Part shown: positions 1 to 9,496 of the stretch, in pieces | Layout: each line of letters opens with the position of its first letter | How positions within the stretch are numbered: position 1 is the stretch's first letter | The notes under the pieces: model-generated | Databases searched by the model: none | What the model was told of the DNA's origin: nothing | What the model saw: the letters and a program-made list of their open reading frames with translations, nothing else | Program-made: the position numbers and the translations under genes | Source of the DNA: Chitinophaga pinensis | GTDB taxonomy: Bacteria > Bacteroidota > Bacteroidia > UBA4408 | Assembly: GCA_945861665.1 (NCBI GenBank) | Contig: CAMAVS010000001.1 | Location: forward strand, 357,965-421,964 | DNA: 64,000 bases | Direction: 5' to 3'

Positions 1-314
1 CAATAGCCATTTTTTAAATAATTATTTTTCACCGAACTATGAGATTGTATAAAACTATAACCACAATGATGGTTGGTTAGCAATAATCCTTTATCCGAAA
101 TTATTTCACCGGTACAACCTCCACCAAACAAAACCACAGCATCCTTCAAAGATGTTTTATTTACGCTGTAAATATCTTCTGCACTTAGCTTTAATCCTTT
201 ACTCTGCATATCGGTTTCATTTAGCTGCTTAAGCAAAATAGGCAACCACATACCTTCATCGGCATGTGCATTAAACCTAATAAATAACAACAAAAAAAAC
301 AGCACCTTTCTCAT
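1..314 (-). CDS. S46 family dipeptidyl peptidase (DPP7/DPP11-like), N-terminal part
   Basis: This is the first roughly 104 residues of a gene that leaves the window at its left edge. The start is the ATG at 314, followed by a short hydrophobic signal peptide ending near Ala-His-Ala. The mature N-terminus shows the S46 hallmarks: DEGMWLP, then DIYSVN, then [11 protein letters not shown], then the TNHHCGY motif that carries the catalytic histidine. S46 enzymes are periplasmic or surface serine dipeptidyl peptidases that release dipeptides from oligopeptides. DPP7 and DPP11 cannot be told apart here, because the specificity-determining region and the catalytic Ser lie outside. The role fits the peptide-use block at 12-18 kb. 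Family assignment is firm from the motifs alone. Confidence 0.9.
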   Translation of the reverse strand, partial: MRKVLFFLLLFIRFNAHADEGMWLPILLKQLNETDMQSKGLKLSAEDIYSVNKTSLKDAVVLFGGGCTGEIISDKGLLLTNHHCGYSFIQSHSSVKNNYLKNGY

Positions 315-356
315 AATTGATCTTTTCAATTTTTATATTTTTTATTAAATCAAAAA

Positions 357-390
357 CAAAGGTATTATTTGCTTTTAAAGTATATTTCAA
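357..390 (-). promoter_or_regulatory. Bacteroidota-type promoter for the S46 peptidase
   Basis: On the minus strand TACCTTTG (357-364) matches the TAnnTTTG -7 element. A TTG lies 23 bases upstream (388-390), at the long end of normal spacing. The predicted start lies about 40 bases before the ATG at 314. Confidence 0.4.
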
Positions 391-515
391 GACTTTCTTA
401 ATACCTATAAAAAGCTACCGTTAACTAAATAAAGTGTAACAGAAATTCCATTAAACAGTTTAAATTTAATTCTATTAATTATATTTACATAAAAAAAATT
501 ACAGATTTTACTTTT

Positions 516-3500
516 ATGGTAAAAAAATTAGTCCTTTCCATTTTTCTGTTAGTCTTCTCGATTAATTCGTTTGCAACACACTTAATGGGAGGTGAAATTA
601 CTTGGGATTGTTTAGGTAATGGCCAGTATATTTTCACCATGAAGGTTTACCGCGACTGCAACGGAGTCGCATTTAATACGGTTGGACAACAGTTGGATGT
701 GCACAACAACCCTTTTGTACTTTCAATTCAAATGTCAATTTTGGTTTCTGTTACCGATATTTCTCCAAAATGCAACGGTTTAGGCCCTACTATTTTTTGC
801 CCCCCCAACAATGGAATGGGAGGAGGTCAGGGAGCTGTTCAAGAAATAATTTTACAATCACCACCTGTTACACTTCCGGGAACACCACCTGCCCAGGGTT
901 GGATATTTTCTTGGCAAAACTGCTGTCGTAATAATATGGCTGGAGGTGGAAATGGTAATATGTTATACAACTACAATGCCGGTCAAGTTGCAGACGGAAT
1001 GGCATTAAGAGCAAAAATGTTCAACTATCAAAATAAACTCGCAGACCCTTGCTTTGACTCATCACCCATGTTTGCAGAAAGACCTTCCCCAATTATTTGC
1101 GGTAGTCAGTATTATGCATATAACCACAATGCTTTTGATAAAGAATTGGATTCATTGCGTTACTACTGGGATGAACCATTAAACAATTATGCAGGTGTGT
1201 GGGCAGCAGGAAACCCTCCACCAATAGCTTATTGGCCAGGATACAGCATGGCTGTTCCATTGCCAAGTACTCTACAAAACATAAACAATATCCCTGCTGT
1301 TCTTGATCCCGTAACCGGACAAATATCATTTACCTCCTACACTATCGGCAACTTTGTTACAGTAGTTAGAGTTGATGCTTATAAATGCGGAACCTTGGTA
1401 GCTCAAATTTTTAGAGAAATACAAGTTACCATCCTTCCATGTGGTTTAAATACGGCCCCAGATGTATTGCCTCCATTTCAAAATGCACAAGGTCAGTATA
1501 CCGATTATTGCGATACAGTAAACGTGGGCTCGCTCGTTACCTTTGATATTAAAGCGGTTGACTTAGAATGGTTACCAACAGGTGCAAAGCAAACTATTTC
1601 CTTAAATGCATCAGGCGGTATGTTTGGTGCAGGCTTTGTAAACCCAAATGCCGGATGTTTACACCCACCTTGTGCTACATTAAATGCGCCACCACCCAAC
1701 TCAGGTCAAGATAGTATTGTTACAACCTTTACTTGGCAAGTTACTTGCGATCACATAGCGCTAAACGAAGAATGTCCAGCAAACTTAAATACCTACACAT
1801 TCAACATAGAAACAAAAGACGATTATTGCCCCGCACCCCAGCAAAATATCACAACAATTTGTATAACAGTTATACCCTTACCTTATATGCCAAGTCCCGA
1901 CTTGCGCTGTGTGTCGGTATTACCCAATGGTGACATAACATTAACCTGGATTACACCACCCGACCCCGGCAATAACTTTAACAGTTATCACGTTTATGCA
2001 ACAACAAATCCGGCCGGACCTTATACGCTAATAGATAGTATTTTCAATTACAATCAAACCAGTTATACGCACGTTGGTGCAGGTGGGAATGCCGGTACAA
2101 TATATTATTTTGTAAAGAGCCGATCGGGCTGTAACGGGAAAGTTAAAAACTACCCTATTGATACCTTACAATCTATTTTCCTTAACGTTCAAAACTTAGC
2201 AAACATTGCCACGCTAAATTGGAATCCGTTGCACACCCCGGCTAATCTACCTTCAACATTATTGCCTTACCGAATTTTCAAGGAATACCCTGCCGGAGTT
2301 TGGAATCAAGTAGCTACAACCAATAACTTATTTTGGAGCGAGCCTATTAACTTATGCAGTATTCAAATAAACTATAGAGTAGAAATTAGTGATGCTTCAG
2401 GATGTATATCTTCTTCCAATATTGATGGTGATATTTTTGCGGATGTAACACCTCCTGCTATTCCTGCACTTGACAGTGTTACCGTAAATCCTGCAACTGG
2501 GATAGCTTCCATAAGCTGGATAACAAACAATACCGATACCGATGGATACATTATTTATAAATTGATTAGCGGTGTTTGGACTCCAATTGATACAGTATAC
2601 GGTATGAATACTTCTACTTATGTCAATTTAAATTCAACGGCCGGAAATGGCTCTGAAGAATATTGTGTAGCTGCATTTGACAGCTGTTTTAATGTAGGTG
2701 GTAAAAGCATTCTTCACAATACTATCTACCTTCAAGATACGATTGACTTGTGCGATGGTGGAAGCCATTTAAGTTGGAATAAATACGTTAATTGGGCAGG
2801 TGGTGTTTCTAAATACGATGTATACACAAGTACAAATGGAGGACCATTTACCTTTGTTACAACTGTACCAGGAACCGATACAATGGCTACACACGGACCA
2901 TTGACACAATTCTCCAATTACTGTTATTTTGTACGTGCTTGGAATCAAGGAGGAACAAAATCCTCTACCTCAAACCAAGTGTGTAAAATAGCCAATTTGC
3001 CTGCTCAACCCGTATTTAACTACTTACGCTATGTTACTGTTGAAGATGTGAACAAAGTTGAAGTGGCATTTTATGTTGATATAAATGCAGGTTCTTCACT
3101 TTACAAAGTGATGAGATCGCTTGACTTAAATGGTGTATATGTAGAATTGGGGCAAATTGCTCCTAACGGAAGCGCAACCTTATTATTTACAGATTTAACG
3201 GCCGAAACAGGAGTAAGAAGCTACTACTATAAAATTATTGCAGTTGACAATTGTGGTGCCGATGGAATGATTTCAAACCAAGGACGCACTATCTATTTAA
3301 CAGCAAGAGCTGAAGCTGATTTAACAAACATTCTTAACTGGAACGATTATGAGTTGTGGTTAGGAAGTGTTCAAAAATACCACATTTACCGTTCATTGGA
3401 TGGTGGTGTCACATTTAACACCTCTCCTATTGCGTCTATTACTTATGGACAAGAAACTACATATAAGGATGATATTTCAGGAAACATCGCCAAAGATGGT

Positions 3501-3869
3501 ATATACTGTTATTATATACAAGGTGTTGAAGGAGCAGGAAACGTTTATTTATTTGTTGACTCGAGTAAATCGAACATTGCTTGTGCACAACAAGATCCAA
3601 GTTTATTTATACCAAACGCCTTTACACCTGGTGGCAAAAACCCTATCTTTAGGCCTGAAAATGTGTTTGTAAATGTAGAAGGTTACTCTTTTGTAATATT
3701 TGACCGCTGGGGTGAAAAAATATTTGAAACCTCCGACCCTAAAGGTGGGTGGGATGGAACCTTCAAAGGAGACAAATGCCAAATGGATGTGTACGTATAT
3801 TTATTACGATACAAAGGACTCGGCAAAAAAGTAATCAATAAAAGAGGTACAGTAACACTAGTAAAATAA
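516..3869 (+). CDS. Large secreted surface protein with fibronectin-like domains and T9SS type B (gliding motility-associated) C-terminal domain
   Basis: This is a 1117-residue secreted protein. Residues 1-20 form a signal peptide, followed directly by the THLMGGEITW...YRDCNG motif that opens a widespread Bacteroidota surface-protein family. Residues from about 455 to 1010 are a series of beta-sandwich units resembling fibronectin type III, each beginning with a line such as ITLTWITPP or ATLNWNP. The last 85 residues, from IPNAFTPGG through FDRWGEKIFE and GWDGTFKG to the end, are a typical CHU_C/type B sorting domain for the type IX secretion system. The protein is therefore likely exported through the outer membrane and attached or released there. 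No catalytic motif is visible; adhesion or a structural surface role is inference. It stands alone, with a hairpin terminator overlapping its stop codon. Confidence 0.88.
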   Translation: MVKKLVLSIFLLVFSINSFATHLMGGEITWDCLGNGQYIFTMKVYRDCNGVAFNTVGQQLDVHNNPFVLSIQMSILVSVTDISPKCNGLGPTIFCPPNNGMGGGQGAVQEIILQSPPVTLPGTPPAQGWIFSWQNCCRNNMAGGGNGNMLYNYNAGQVADGMALRAKMFNYQNKLADPCFDSSPMFAERPSPIICGSQYYAYNHNAFDKELDSLRYYWDEPLNNYAGVWAAGNPPPIAYWPGYSMAVPLPSTLQNINNIPAVLDPVTGQISFTSYTIGNFVTVVRVDAYKCGTLVAQIFREIQVTILPCGLNTAPDVLPPFQNAQGQYTDYCDTVNVGSLVTFDIKAVDLEWLPTGAKQTISLNASGGMFGAGFVNPNAGCLHPPCATLNAPPPNSGQDSIVTTFTWQVTCDHIALNEECPANLNTYTFNIETKDDYCPAPQQNITTICITVIPLPYMPSPDLRCVSVLPNGDITLTWITPPDPGNNFNSYHVYATTNPAGPYTLIDSIFNYNQTSYTHVGAGGNAGTIYYFVKSRSGCNGKVKNYPIDTLQSIFLNVQNLANIATLNWNPLHTPANLPSTLLPYRIFKEYPAGVWNQVATTNNLFWSEPINLCSIQINYRVEISDASGCISSSNIDGDIFADVTPPAIPALDSVTVNPATGIASISWITNNTDTDGYIIYKLISGVWTPIDTVYGMNTSTYVNLNSTAGNGSEEYCVAAFDSCFNVGGKSILHNTIYLQDTIDLCDGGSHLSWNKYVNWAGGVSKYDVYTSTNGGPFTFVTTVPGTDTMATHGPLTQFSNYCYFVRAWNQGGTKSSTSNQVCKIANLPAQPVFNYLRYVTVEDVNKVEVAFYVDINAGSSLYKVMRSLDLNGVYVELGQIAPNGSATLLFTDLTAETGVRSYYYKIIAVDNCGADGMISNQGRTIYLTARAEADLTNILNWNDYELWLGSVQKYHIYRSLDGGVTFNTSPIASITYGQETTYKDDISGNIAKDGIYCYYIQGVEGAGNVYLFVDSSKSNIACAQQDPSLFIPNAFTPGGKNPIFRPENVFVNVEGYSFVIFDRWGEKIFETSDPKGGWDGTFKGDKCQMDVYVYLLRYKGLGKKVINKRGTVTLVK

Positions 3870-3906
3870 AAGAACTTAATACAAATAATTTATATTAAGT
3901 TCTTTT
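3868..3906 (+). terminator. Hairpin terminator overlapping the stop of the surface protein
   Basis: A perfect 14-bp inverted repeat (3868-3881 with 3893-3906) encloses an 11-base loop and ends in TTTT. The A-rich left arm means it can also work for the convergent nrdA transcript. Confidence 0.7.
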
Positions 3907-3998
3907 GAAATCCCTCAACTCAGAGTTTGCTACGAATAAAGACGTCAAATATCGATAGCTATATAGAGACTAGACGTTTTAAAATTAATATTTCCTAT

Positions 3999-6377
3999 CT
4001 AACTCCCACAAGCTTCACAATCATCTGGATTATCCAAGGAACAAGCTAATTCTGCTGCAATGGTTTCTTCTGTAAGGTCGGATTCGGTTACTACAGGTCG
4101 CATTTGCTCTTCAGCTTGGTGCTCAACGGTAAACTTAATGGCATCGGCAGCAGCTTTTGTTCTTAAGTAATACATTCCGGTTTTAAGTCCTTTGCCCCAA
4201 GCATAAAAATGCATAGAGGTAAGTTTCGCAAAATTCGGATTTTGTATAAATAAGTTTAAGGATTGGCTCTGGCAAATGTAAGCACCTCTGTCGGCAGCCA
4301 TATCAATAATTGCTTTTTGAGAAATTTCCCACACCGTTTTATATATCTCTTTAATATTTTGTGGCACCTCATCAATGTCCTGCACCGAACCGTTTGCTGC
4401 AATTACCTTGTTCTTCAACCTGTCATTCCAAATGCCCAACTTCACAAGGTCTTTTAATAAGTGCTTGTTTACGATTACAAACTCACCCGAAAGTACTCTG
4501 CGTGTGTAAATGTTGGAAGTATATGGTTCAAAACATTCGTTATTACCCAATATTTGAGAAGTAGATGCAGTTGGCATAGGAGCAAGTAATAAAGAATTTC
4601 TTACTCCGTGTTTCATCACCTCTTCCTTTAAAATATCCCATTCCCAACGAAGACTTGGTGTAACGCCCCACATATCGAATTGGAATATACCTTGCGAAAC
4701 AGGTGAGCCTTGGTATGTTTGGTAAGGACCGTCTAACTTCGCTAAATCTTTCGATGCTGTCATTGCAGCATAATAAATGGTTTCGTGTATCTCTTTGTTT
4801 AAGGTACGTGCATCGTCTGAATCGAATGCCATACGCAACAACATAAATGTATCGGCCAAACCTTGTACACCAATACCTATTGGACGGTGACGCATATTTG
4901 AATTACGCGCCTCTGCAACAGGATAGTAATTGCGGTCGATAATTTTATTTAAATTTTTAGTAATTACATAGGTAATTTCAAACAACTTTTGGTGATCGAA
5001 TTTACCGTCAATAACAAAACGAGGCAAAGCAATGGATGCTAAATTACAAACCGCTATTTCATCGCTGGAAGTATATTCAATAATTTCAGTACACAAGTTA
5101 GAAGACTTGATGGTACCTAAGTTTTTCTGATTTGATTTTTCGTTACAAGCATCTTTGTAAAGCATATAAGGATTTCCTGTCTCTATTTGAGAGTCCAATA
5201 CTGCAGCCCATAAATCACGTGCTTTAATTACTTTGCGCGCACGCCCTTCTTCTTCGTAACGTGTGTACAATGCTTCAAATTCTTTTCCATAGCAATCAGC
5301 CAAGCCTGGTGCTTCATTCGGACAGAACAAGCTCCAATCGCCTTCTTCCTTTACACGATTCATAAACAAATCGGAAATCCACAAGGCTAAGAACAAGTCA
5401 CGCGCACGTACTTCTTCTTTACCGTTGTTTTTTCTTAAATCAAGGAACTCATAAATATCAGCATGCCAAGGCTCCAAGTAAATAGCAAATGAACCTTTGC
5501 GTTTTCCTCCACCTTGGTCGACATAACGTGCAGTATCGTTGAATACACGTAACATTGGAACAATTCCATTGGATGTGCCATTGGTTCCTTTTATATACGA
5601 ACCGGTTGCACGCACATTGTGGATGCTCAATCCTATTCCTCCTGCCGATTGAGATATTTTAGCACAATTTTTTAATGTATCGTAAATACCATCAATACTG
5701 TCGTCTTTCATTGTTAACAAAAAGCACGATGACATTTGAGGCTTAGGTGTTCCTGCGTTAAACAAGGTAGGTGTAGCGTGCGTAAACCAACGCTCACTCA
5801 TTAAATTGTATGTTTCAATGGCTGCATCAATATCGTCCTTGTGTATACCAATTGCTACACGCATAATCATATGCTGAGGACGTTCTGCAACTTTGCCGTT
5901 TAACTTCAGCAAATAACTTTTCTCAAGCGTTTTAAAACCAAAATAATCGTAACCAAAATCTCTATCGTATATAATAGTAGAATCCAGCAACTGAGCATTT
6001 TTTTGAATGATCTCGTGTACATCATCTGCTAATAATGGTGCCTTTTTACCGTTCTTTGGGTCGATGTAACAATACAAGGCTTCCATTGTTTTTGAAAAAG
6101 ACTTGTTGGTATTTTTATGCAAGTTTGACACAGCAATTCTCGATGCCAACAATGCATAATCAGGGTGTTTGGTAGTTAACGAAGCAGCTATTTCTGCAGC
6201 CAAGTTATCTAGTTCGCTAGTAGTAACTCCTTCGTAAATCCCTTCAATTACCTTCATTGCAACCGGCACAGGATTTAAGTGAATGGGATCCAATCCATAG
6301 CATAGCTTTTGAACCCTAGCTGTGATTTTGTCAAACTTTACCGATTCACGGTTTCCATCTCTTTTTATTACATACAT
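3999..6377 (-). CDS. nrdA: Ribonucleoside-diphosphate reductase, class Ia, alpha (large) subunit
   Basis: This catalytic subunit reduces ribonucleoside diphosphates to deoxyribonucleotides in the cytoplasm, with NrdB as the radical source. The 792-residue length is normal for the class. The N-terminus ([18 protein letters not shown]) is an ATP-cone allosteric domain. Visible active-site elements are PQMSSCFLL with the first redox cysteine, SSNLCTEI with the Asn-Cys-Glu radical site, AVCNLAS with the second redox cysteine, GMYYLRT with the tyrosine pair of the radical path, and a C-terminal DDCEACGS tail that shuttles electrons from thioredoxin. All key residues are present. It lies 62 bases behind nrdB on the same strand, so the two are probably one transcript with the order nrdB-nrdA. 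Confidence 0.97.
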   Translation of the reverse strand: MYVIKRDGNRESVKFDKITARVQKLCYGLDPIHLNPVPVAMKVIEGIYEGVTTSELDNLAAEIAASLTTKHPDYALLASRIAVSNLHKNTNKSFSKTMEALYCYIDPKNGKKAPLLADDVHEIIQKNAQLLDSTIIYDRDFGYDYFGFKTLEKSYLLKLNGKVAERPQHMIMRVAIGIHKDDIDAAIETYNLMSERWFTHATPTLFNAGTPKPQMSSCFLLTMKDDSIDGIYDTLKNCAKISQSAGGIGLSIHNVRATGSYIKGTNGTSNGIVPMLRVFNDTARYVDQGGGKRKGSFAIYLEPWHADIYEFLDLRKNNGKEEVRARDLFLALWISDLFMNRVKEEGDWSLFCPNEAPGLADCYGKEFEALYTRYEEEGRARKVIKARDLWAAVLDSQIETGNPYMLYKDACNEKSNQKNLGTIKSSNLCTEIIEYTSSDEIAVCNLASIALPRFVIDGKFDHQKLFEITYVITKNLNKIIDRNYYPVAEARNSNMRHRPIGIGVQGLADTFMLLRMAFDSDDARTLNKEIHETIYYAAMTASKDLAKLDGPYQTYQGSPVSQGIFQFDMWGVTPSLRWEWDILKEEVMKHGVRNSLLLAPMPTASTSQILGNNECFEPYTSNIYTRRVLSGEFVIVNKHLLKDLVKLGIWNDRLKNKVIAANGSVQDIDEVPQNIKEIYKTVWEISQKAIIDMAADRGAYICQSQSLNLFIQNPNFAKLTSMHFYAWGKGLKTGMYYLRTKAAADAIKFTVEHQAEEQMRPVVTESDLTEETIAAELACSLDNPDDCEACGS

Positions 6378-6439
6378 ATATATTAAAATGTTTTTTTATT
6401 GTGGTTATTATTTACAGTATCTTATTTATGCTTATCGCA

Positions 6440-7402
6440 TTAAAAATCTTCGTCTAGTGAAAACTGTTTGTCTTCTTGTTTACCCATTACACCACTTTTT
6501 TGGTATTCGGCAACACGCTTTTCAAAAAAATTGGTTTTACCTTGAAGCGAAATTGATTCCATAAAATCGAAAGGATTAACAGCGTTGTATGCTTTTTGAC
6601 AACCCAATGCAAGCAACAGTCTATCGGCAACAAATTCAATGTAGGTGCACATCATATCAGCATTCATACCAATTAAACGAACAGGAAGAGAGTCGGTTAC
6701 AAATTCTTTTTCAATTTCAACAGCGTTGGTAATAATATCCGTTACCTTACTTTGTGATAGCTTAGTTTGCAATTCAGAGTATAATAAACAGGCAAAATCA
6801 CAATGCAAACCCTCATCGCGTGAGATTAGTTCATTTGAGAAACTAAGTCCCGGCATTAAGCCTCTCTTCTTTAACCAAAATATGGAACAAAAACTTCCCG
6901 AAAAGAAAATACCCTCAACAGCAGCAAAAGCAATTAAACGCTCAGCGAAAGTTCCATTACCAATCCATTTAAGTGCCCACTCAGCTTTTTTACCAACGGC
7001 AGGTATTGTATCAATGGCGTGAAACAATTTATCTTTCTCAATAGGATCCTTTATATAATTATCTATTAACAAAGAATAAGTTTCGGAGTGAATATTCTCC
7101 ATCATAATTTGGTAACCGTAAAAGCAACGTGCTTCCGGGTACTGCACCTCATTCATAAAATTAATAGCAAGATTTTCGTTTACAATACCATCGCTGGCAG
7201 CAAAAAAAGCCAATACGTGTTTTACAAAATGACGTTCATCATCGTTTAACTTTGAATTCCAATCATTCATATCAGATGCTAAATCAATTTCTTCAGCCGT
7301 CCAAAAACTTGCTTCTGCTTTTTTATACATTTCCCAAATCGCTTTGTGCTTTATCGGAAAAAGTACAAATCGGTCTTTATTTTCTTTTAGTATAGGCTCC
7401 AT
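6440..7402 (-). CDS. nrdB: Ribonucleoside-diphosphate reductase, class Ia, beta (radical) subunit
   Basis: This is the di-iron tyrosyl-radical subunit that partners NrdA. It has 320 residues, a usual short Bacteroidota NrdB. The segment [12 protein letters not shown] near residue 30 is diagnostic. The iron ligands and the radical site are seen in the [13 protein letters not shown] stretch (Glu, His, then the radical Tyr) and in the later [11 protein letters not shown] segment (Glu and His). Because the tyrosine is kept, this is the tyrosyl-radical form and not the Mn/Fe class Ic. It is the first gene of the nrdBA unit and is preceded by an unusually long untranslated region (7403-7731) that contains a nested inverted repeat. 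Confidence 0.96.
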   Translation of the reverse strand: MEPILKENKDRFVLFPIKHKAIWEMYKKAEASFWTAEEIDLASDMNDWNSKLNDDERHFVKHVLAFFAASDGIVNENLAINFMNEVQYPEARCFYGYQIMMENIHSETYSLLIDNYIKDPIEKDKLFHAIDTIPAVGKKAEWALKWIGNGTFAERLIAFAAVEGIFFSGSFCSIFWLKKRGLMPGLSFSNELISRDEGLHCDFACLLYSELQTKLSQSKVTDIITNAVEIEKEFVTDSLPVRLIGMNADMMCTYIEFVADRLLLALGCQKAYNAVNPFDFMESISLQGKTNFFEKRVAEYQKSGVMGKQEDKQFSLDEDF

Positions 7403-7731
7403 TTTATTTCTTCTTAAAAATCATTTGATATCTTCGTTTTCTTATTTCCCTCTGTCCGACAAAAAAACGGTTGAATTATAAAATTTTATCTGTAAACATT
7501 TTATATCAAACGGTGTATGCCTTTTACGGTTTACAAATTTTTACAAAAAAAGGCATTAAGGCAAGTTGATTAGATTAACAAACGAACGAAGTTATGAACA
7601 TCGGAAAAGTGTCATGAGTGTTATTTAAAAACGAAAATCGTTAACAGCACTCATTGAAATGCACTTTTAAACATCGTGTATATTTTTTTTCTGAAAAAAT
7701 AATATTAAAAATTGTATTTAGAAAAATATTA
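7403..7731. other. 329-base intergenic region upstream of nrdB
   Basis: No coding sequence is supported here. It lies between the stop of the DUF3109 gene and the start of nrdB, both on the minus strand. I saw no exact TAnnTTTG element on the minus strand and no clear NrdR box. The main structure is the nested inverted repeat at 7605-7668, listed separately. Confidence 0.6.
7605..7668 (-). repeat. Nested inverted repeat between DUF3109 gene and nrdB
   Basis: Three symmetric arms are nested around one centre: AAAAGTG (7605-7611) with CACTTTT (7662-7668), ATGAGTG (7614-7620) with CACTCAT (7648-7654), and AACGA (7630-7634) with TCGTT (7638-7642). As RNA this would be a 64-base hairpin with small internal loops. 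It has no clear U-tract on the minus strand, so it is not a textbook terminator. It could be a processing or regulatory element of the nrd leader (inference). Confidence 0.5.
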
Positions 7732-8307
7732 TTAAGAGGCAAATTTTAATTGCGCAAACTTCTCCAATTTATTAAACCATCTTTTGCCAAATTTTCTTAT
7801 CAGAGGGTCTTTTAAAAAACGGTAAATAGGAACATCCAACGCATCCCCGCATTTACAAGCAGAGGAGCAAATATCCCATTTACTATAATTTAAATTTGTA
7901 TAATACTTTGTTTTTTCTACTCGTATCGGATAAAGGTGACAAGATATTGGTTTTTTGAATTTTATTTTACCCTCATAATACGCTTTTTCAATAGCACATT
8001 TAGCAATATTACTTGCATCAAAACATACAAATGCACAATGCTTTTCACCACCCACCAATGGAGTAACATAATCACCGTCCAAATCCACCACAAAAACACC
8101 TTGCCTTTCAACTTCAGCAATCCCTTCTGAACTCATATAAGGTTTTATCTTATCCAGTATTTTTTCCATTGTATGCAATTCCGATTCCTCTAAAGGCGCA
8201 CCCGACTCTCCCAAAACACAACATTGCCCCTTACAAGCATTTAAGTCGCATACAAACTTTTTGTCCAGTATATCCTCCGATACTAATGTATTCTCTATTG
8301 CTATCAT
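7732..8307 (-). CDS. DUF3109 family protein (cysteine-rich, YkgJ-like)
   Basis: This is a 191-residue cytoplasmic protein. It shows the conserved cysteine pattern of DUF3109: FVCDLNACKGQCC near residues 18-31, then CAFVCF, then KPISCHLYPIR, then CSSACKCG near residues 145-152. The spacing resembles the zinc- or iron-binding CxxxCxxCC proteins of the YkgJ type, so metal or Fe-S binding is likely (inference); no reaction is known to me. The start is the ATG at 8307, 28 bases after the stop of the porin gene, so the two may be co-transcribed. Family membership is secure, function is not. Confidence 0.85.
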   Translation of the reverse strand: MIAIENTLVSEDILDKKFVCDLNACKGQCCVLGESGAPLEESELHTMEKILDKIKPYMSSEGIAEVERQGVFVVDLDGDYVTPLVGGEKHCAFVCFDASNIAKCAIEKAYYEGKIKFKKPISCHLYPIRVEKTKYYTNLNYSKWDICSSACKCGDALDVPIYRFLKDPLIRKFGKRWFNKLEKFAQLKFAS

Positions 8308-8335
8308 ATATCTCCCAGTATTTTGCGCACCTAAT

Positions 8336-9388
8336 TTAAAATGAAATAGCTAACGATACAACAACCGTAGCAATATTATTTACGAATTCATTGTTGTTTA
8401 GAAATACATTGTCCTTAGATATAATTTTTTTTGCTTCAATTCGAAAAAGCATATTCTCATCCAAATAGTAATCAATATTAACAGAAATTGCTGAAGCTTG
8501 AAGATTGAAAGGAGTTACTGTTGGAATAACAATGCCCCATTCATCTCCAAAATAGTCAACACGGAGACAAGACGAATAGTGTGAATCTATTTTATACTTA
8601 ATAAAAAGAGCAGGTGAATACCAAGAGAGCATTTTTTTATCGATATTACTTTTTTCCTCAAACCCAATATCAAAAACAGCTGCCAATGACACTTTACTTG
8701 TAAGGATATAGGTGCAATACAAATCGTGAAAATGCCTAAGACGCATAAGCGAGTCGGGAGAATTACGTCCTTCACCTATAAAATTGCTATAGTTGAATAA
8801 CACTTTTTTAATTGGATAAAATTGTGCTTGCACACCCACTGCCTTGTTGGAATTTTGTTCACTCATATTTTGCCAACCATTTAAAACCAATGCAACTATT
8901 GCCCATTTATCATTGGGCAAAAAGGTTACTTTAACTCCACTTTCATAATACGGTGAGTTCTCAGCACAAAAAGACCGTGTTAATGTCCAATTATCCTTTG
9001 AAATTGATGTTTCTAAGCCAATGTGGGAAGGGAAAATTCCCGCATCAAGCCATACTTTTTTTTGTAATTTAACTCCAACATTTGCTTCATTTATATATTG
9101 TAACAAAGGGGGCTCCGCACTATAATTAGCCTTAACATAAGTGCCTGTATGCAATGCAACGCTTCCTCTTACTTGCTCCGAGTTGTTCTTTAAACTTACT
9201 ATCAAATTATTCACATTTACCTCGTTGTGACGACTATGATTGTATGCCAGTGAAATATTTTTACCAGTTGGTTTATTAAAATTGTATGCATAATACAAAT
9301 CTGCAAAGCCAGTCATTTTAATTGCACTATTCTGAGCATTAGCCATTGTGATTACTAAAAAATAAAGCAATACAAATTTTGTTTTCAA
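8336..9388 (-). CDS. Outer-membrane beta-barrel porin, BBP2/OmpL-like
   Basis: This 350-residue outer-membrane protein has a signal peptide at 1-18 (cleavage after ANA) and a mature start of SAIKMTGFADLYYAYNFNKP, which matches the putative beta-barrel porin-2 family (formerly DUF1597). The rest alternates short amphipathic strands, for example VWLDAGIFPSHIG and LSWYSPALFIKYKID, and ends in a hydrophobic-aromatic strand with final Phe (VVVSLAISF), a usual barrel C-terminus. The substrate is unknown; small-solute diffusion is the family guess. It is the first gene of a possible two-gene unit with the DUF3109 gene and is divergent from glyS. Confidence 0.82.
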   Translation of the reverse strand: MKTKFVLLYFLVITMANAQNSAIKMTGFADLYYAYNFNKPTGKNISLAYNHSRHNEVNVNNLIVSLKNNSEQVRGSVALHTGTYVKANYSAEPPLLQYINEANVGVKLQKKVWLDAGIFPSHIGLETSISKDNWTLTRSFCAENSPYYESGVKVTFLPNDKWAIVALVLNGWQNMSEQNSNKAVGVQAQFYPIKKVLFNYSNFIGEGRNSPDSLMRLRHFHDLYCTYILTSKVSLAAVFDIGFEEKSNIDKKMLSWYSPALFIKYKIDSHYSSCLRVDYFGDEWGIVIPTVTPFNLQASAISVNIDYYLDENMLFRIEAKKIISKDNVFLNNNEFVNNIATVVVSLAISF

Positions 9389-9481
9389 AAGAAGTAATAT
9401 CTAGACACAAAAGTAACAATTAACTCTTCGTTAAATGTCACAGGAATAAATATTGAAAGATAAACACATCGATATAATTTA

Positions 9482-9489
9482 TAATTTTG
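9482..9489 (+). promoter_or_regulatory. -7 element of glyS, close to the start codon
   Basis: TAATTTTG matches TAnnTTTG exactly and ends 7 bases before the ATG at 9497, so the glyS mRNA would have almost no leader. No well-spaced -33 TTG is visible; the nearest lies 26 bases upstream. Confidence 0.45.
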
Positions 9490-9496
9490 CAAAACT

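Noticed and set aside
7403..7560. An NrdR box or vitamin B12 riboswitch before nrdB
   Set aside because: No matching 16-bp NrdR sequence or B12-box was found, and the enzyme is the class Ia type that does not use B12.
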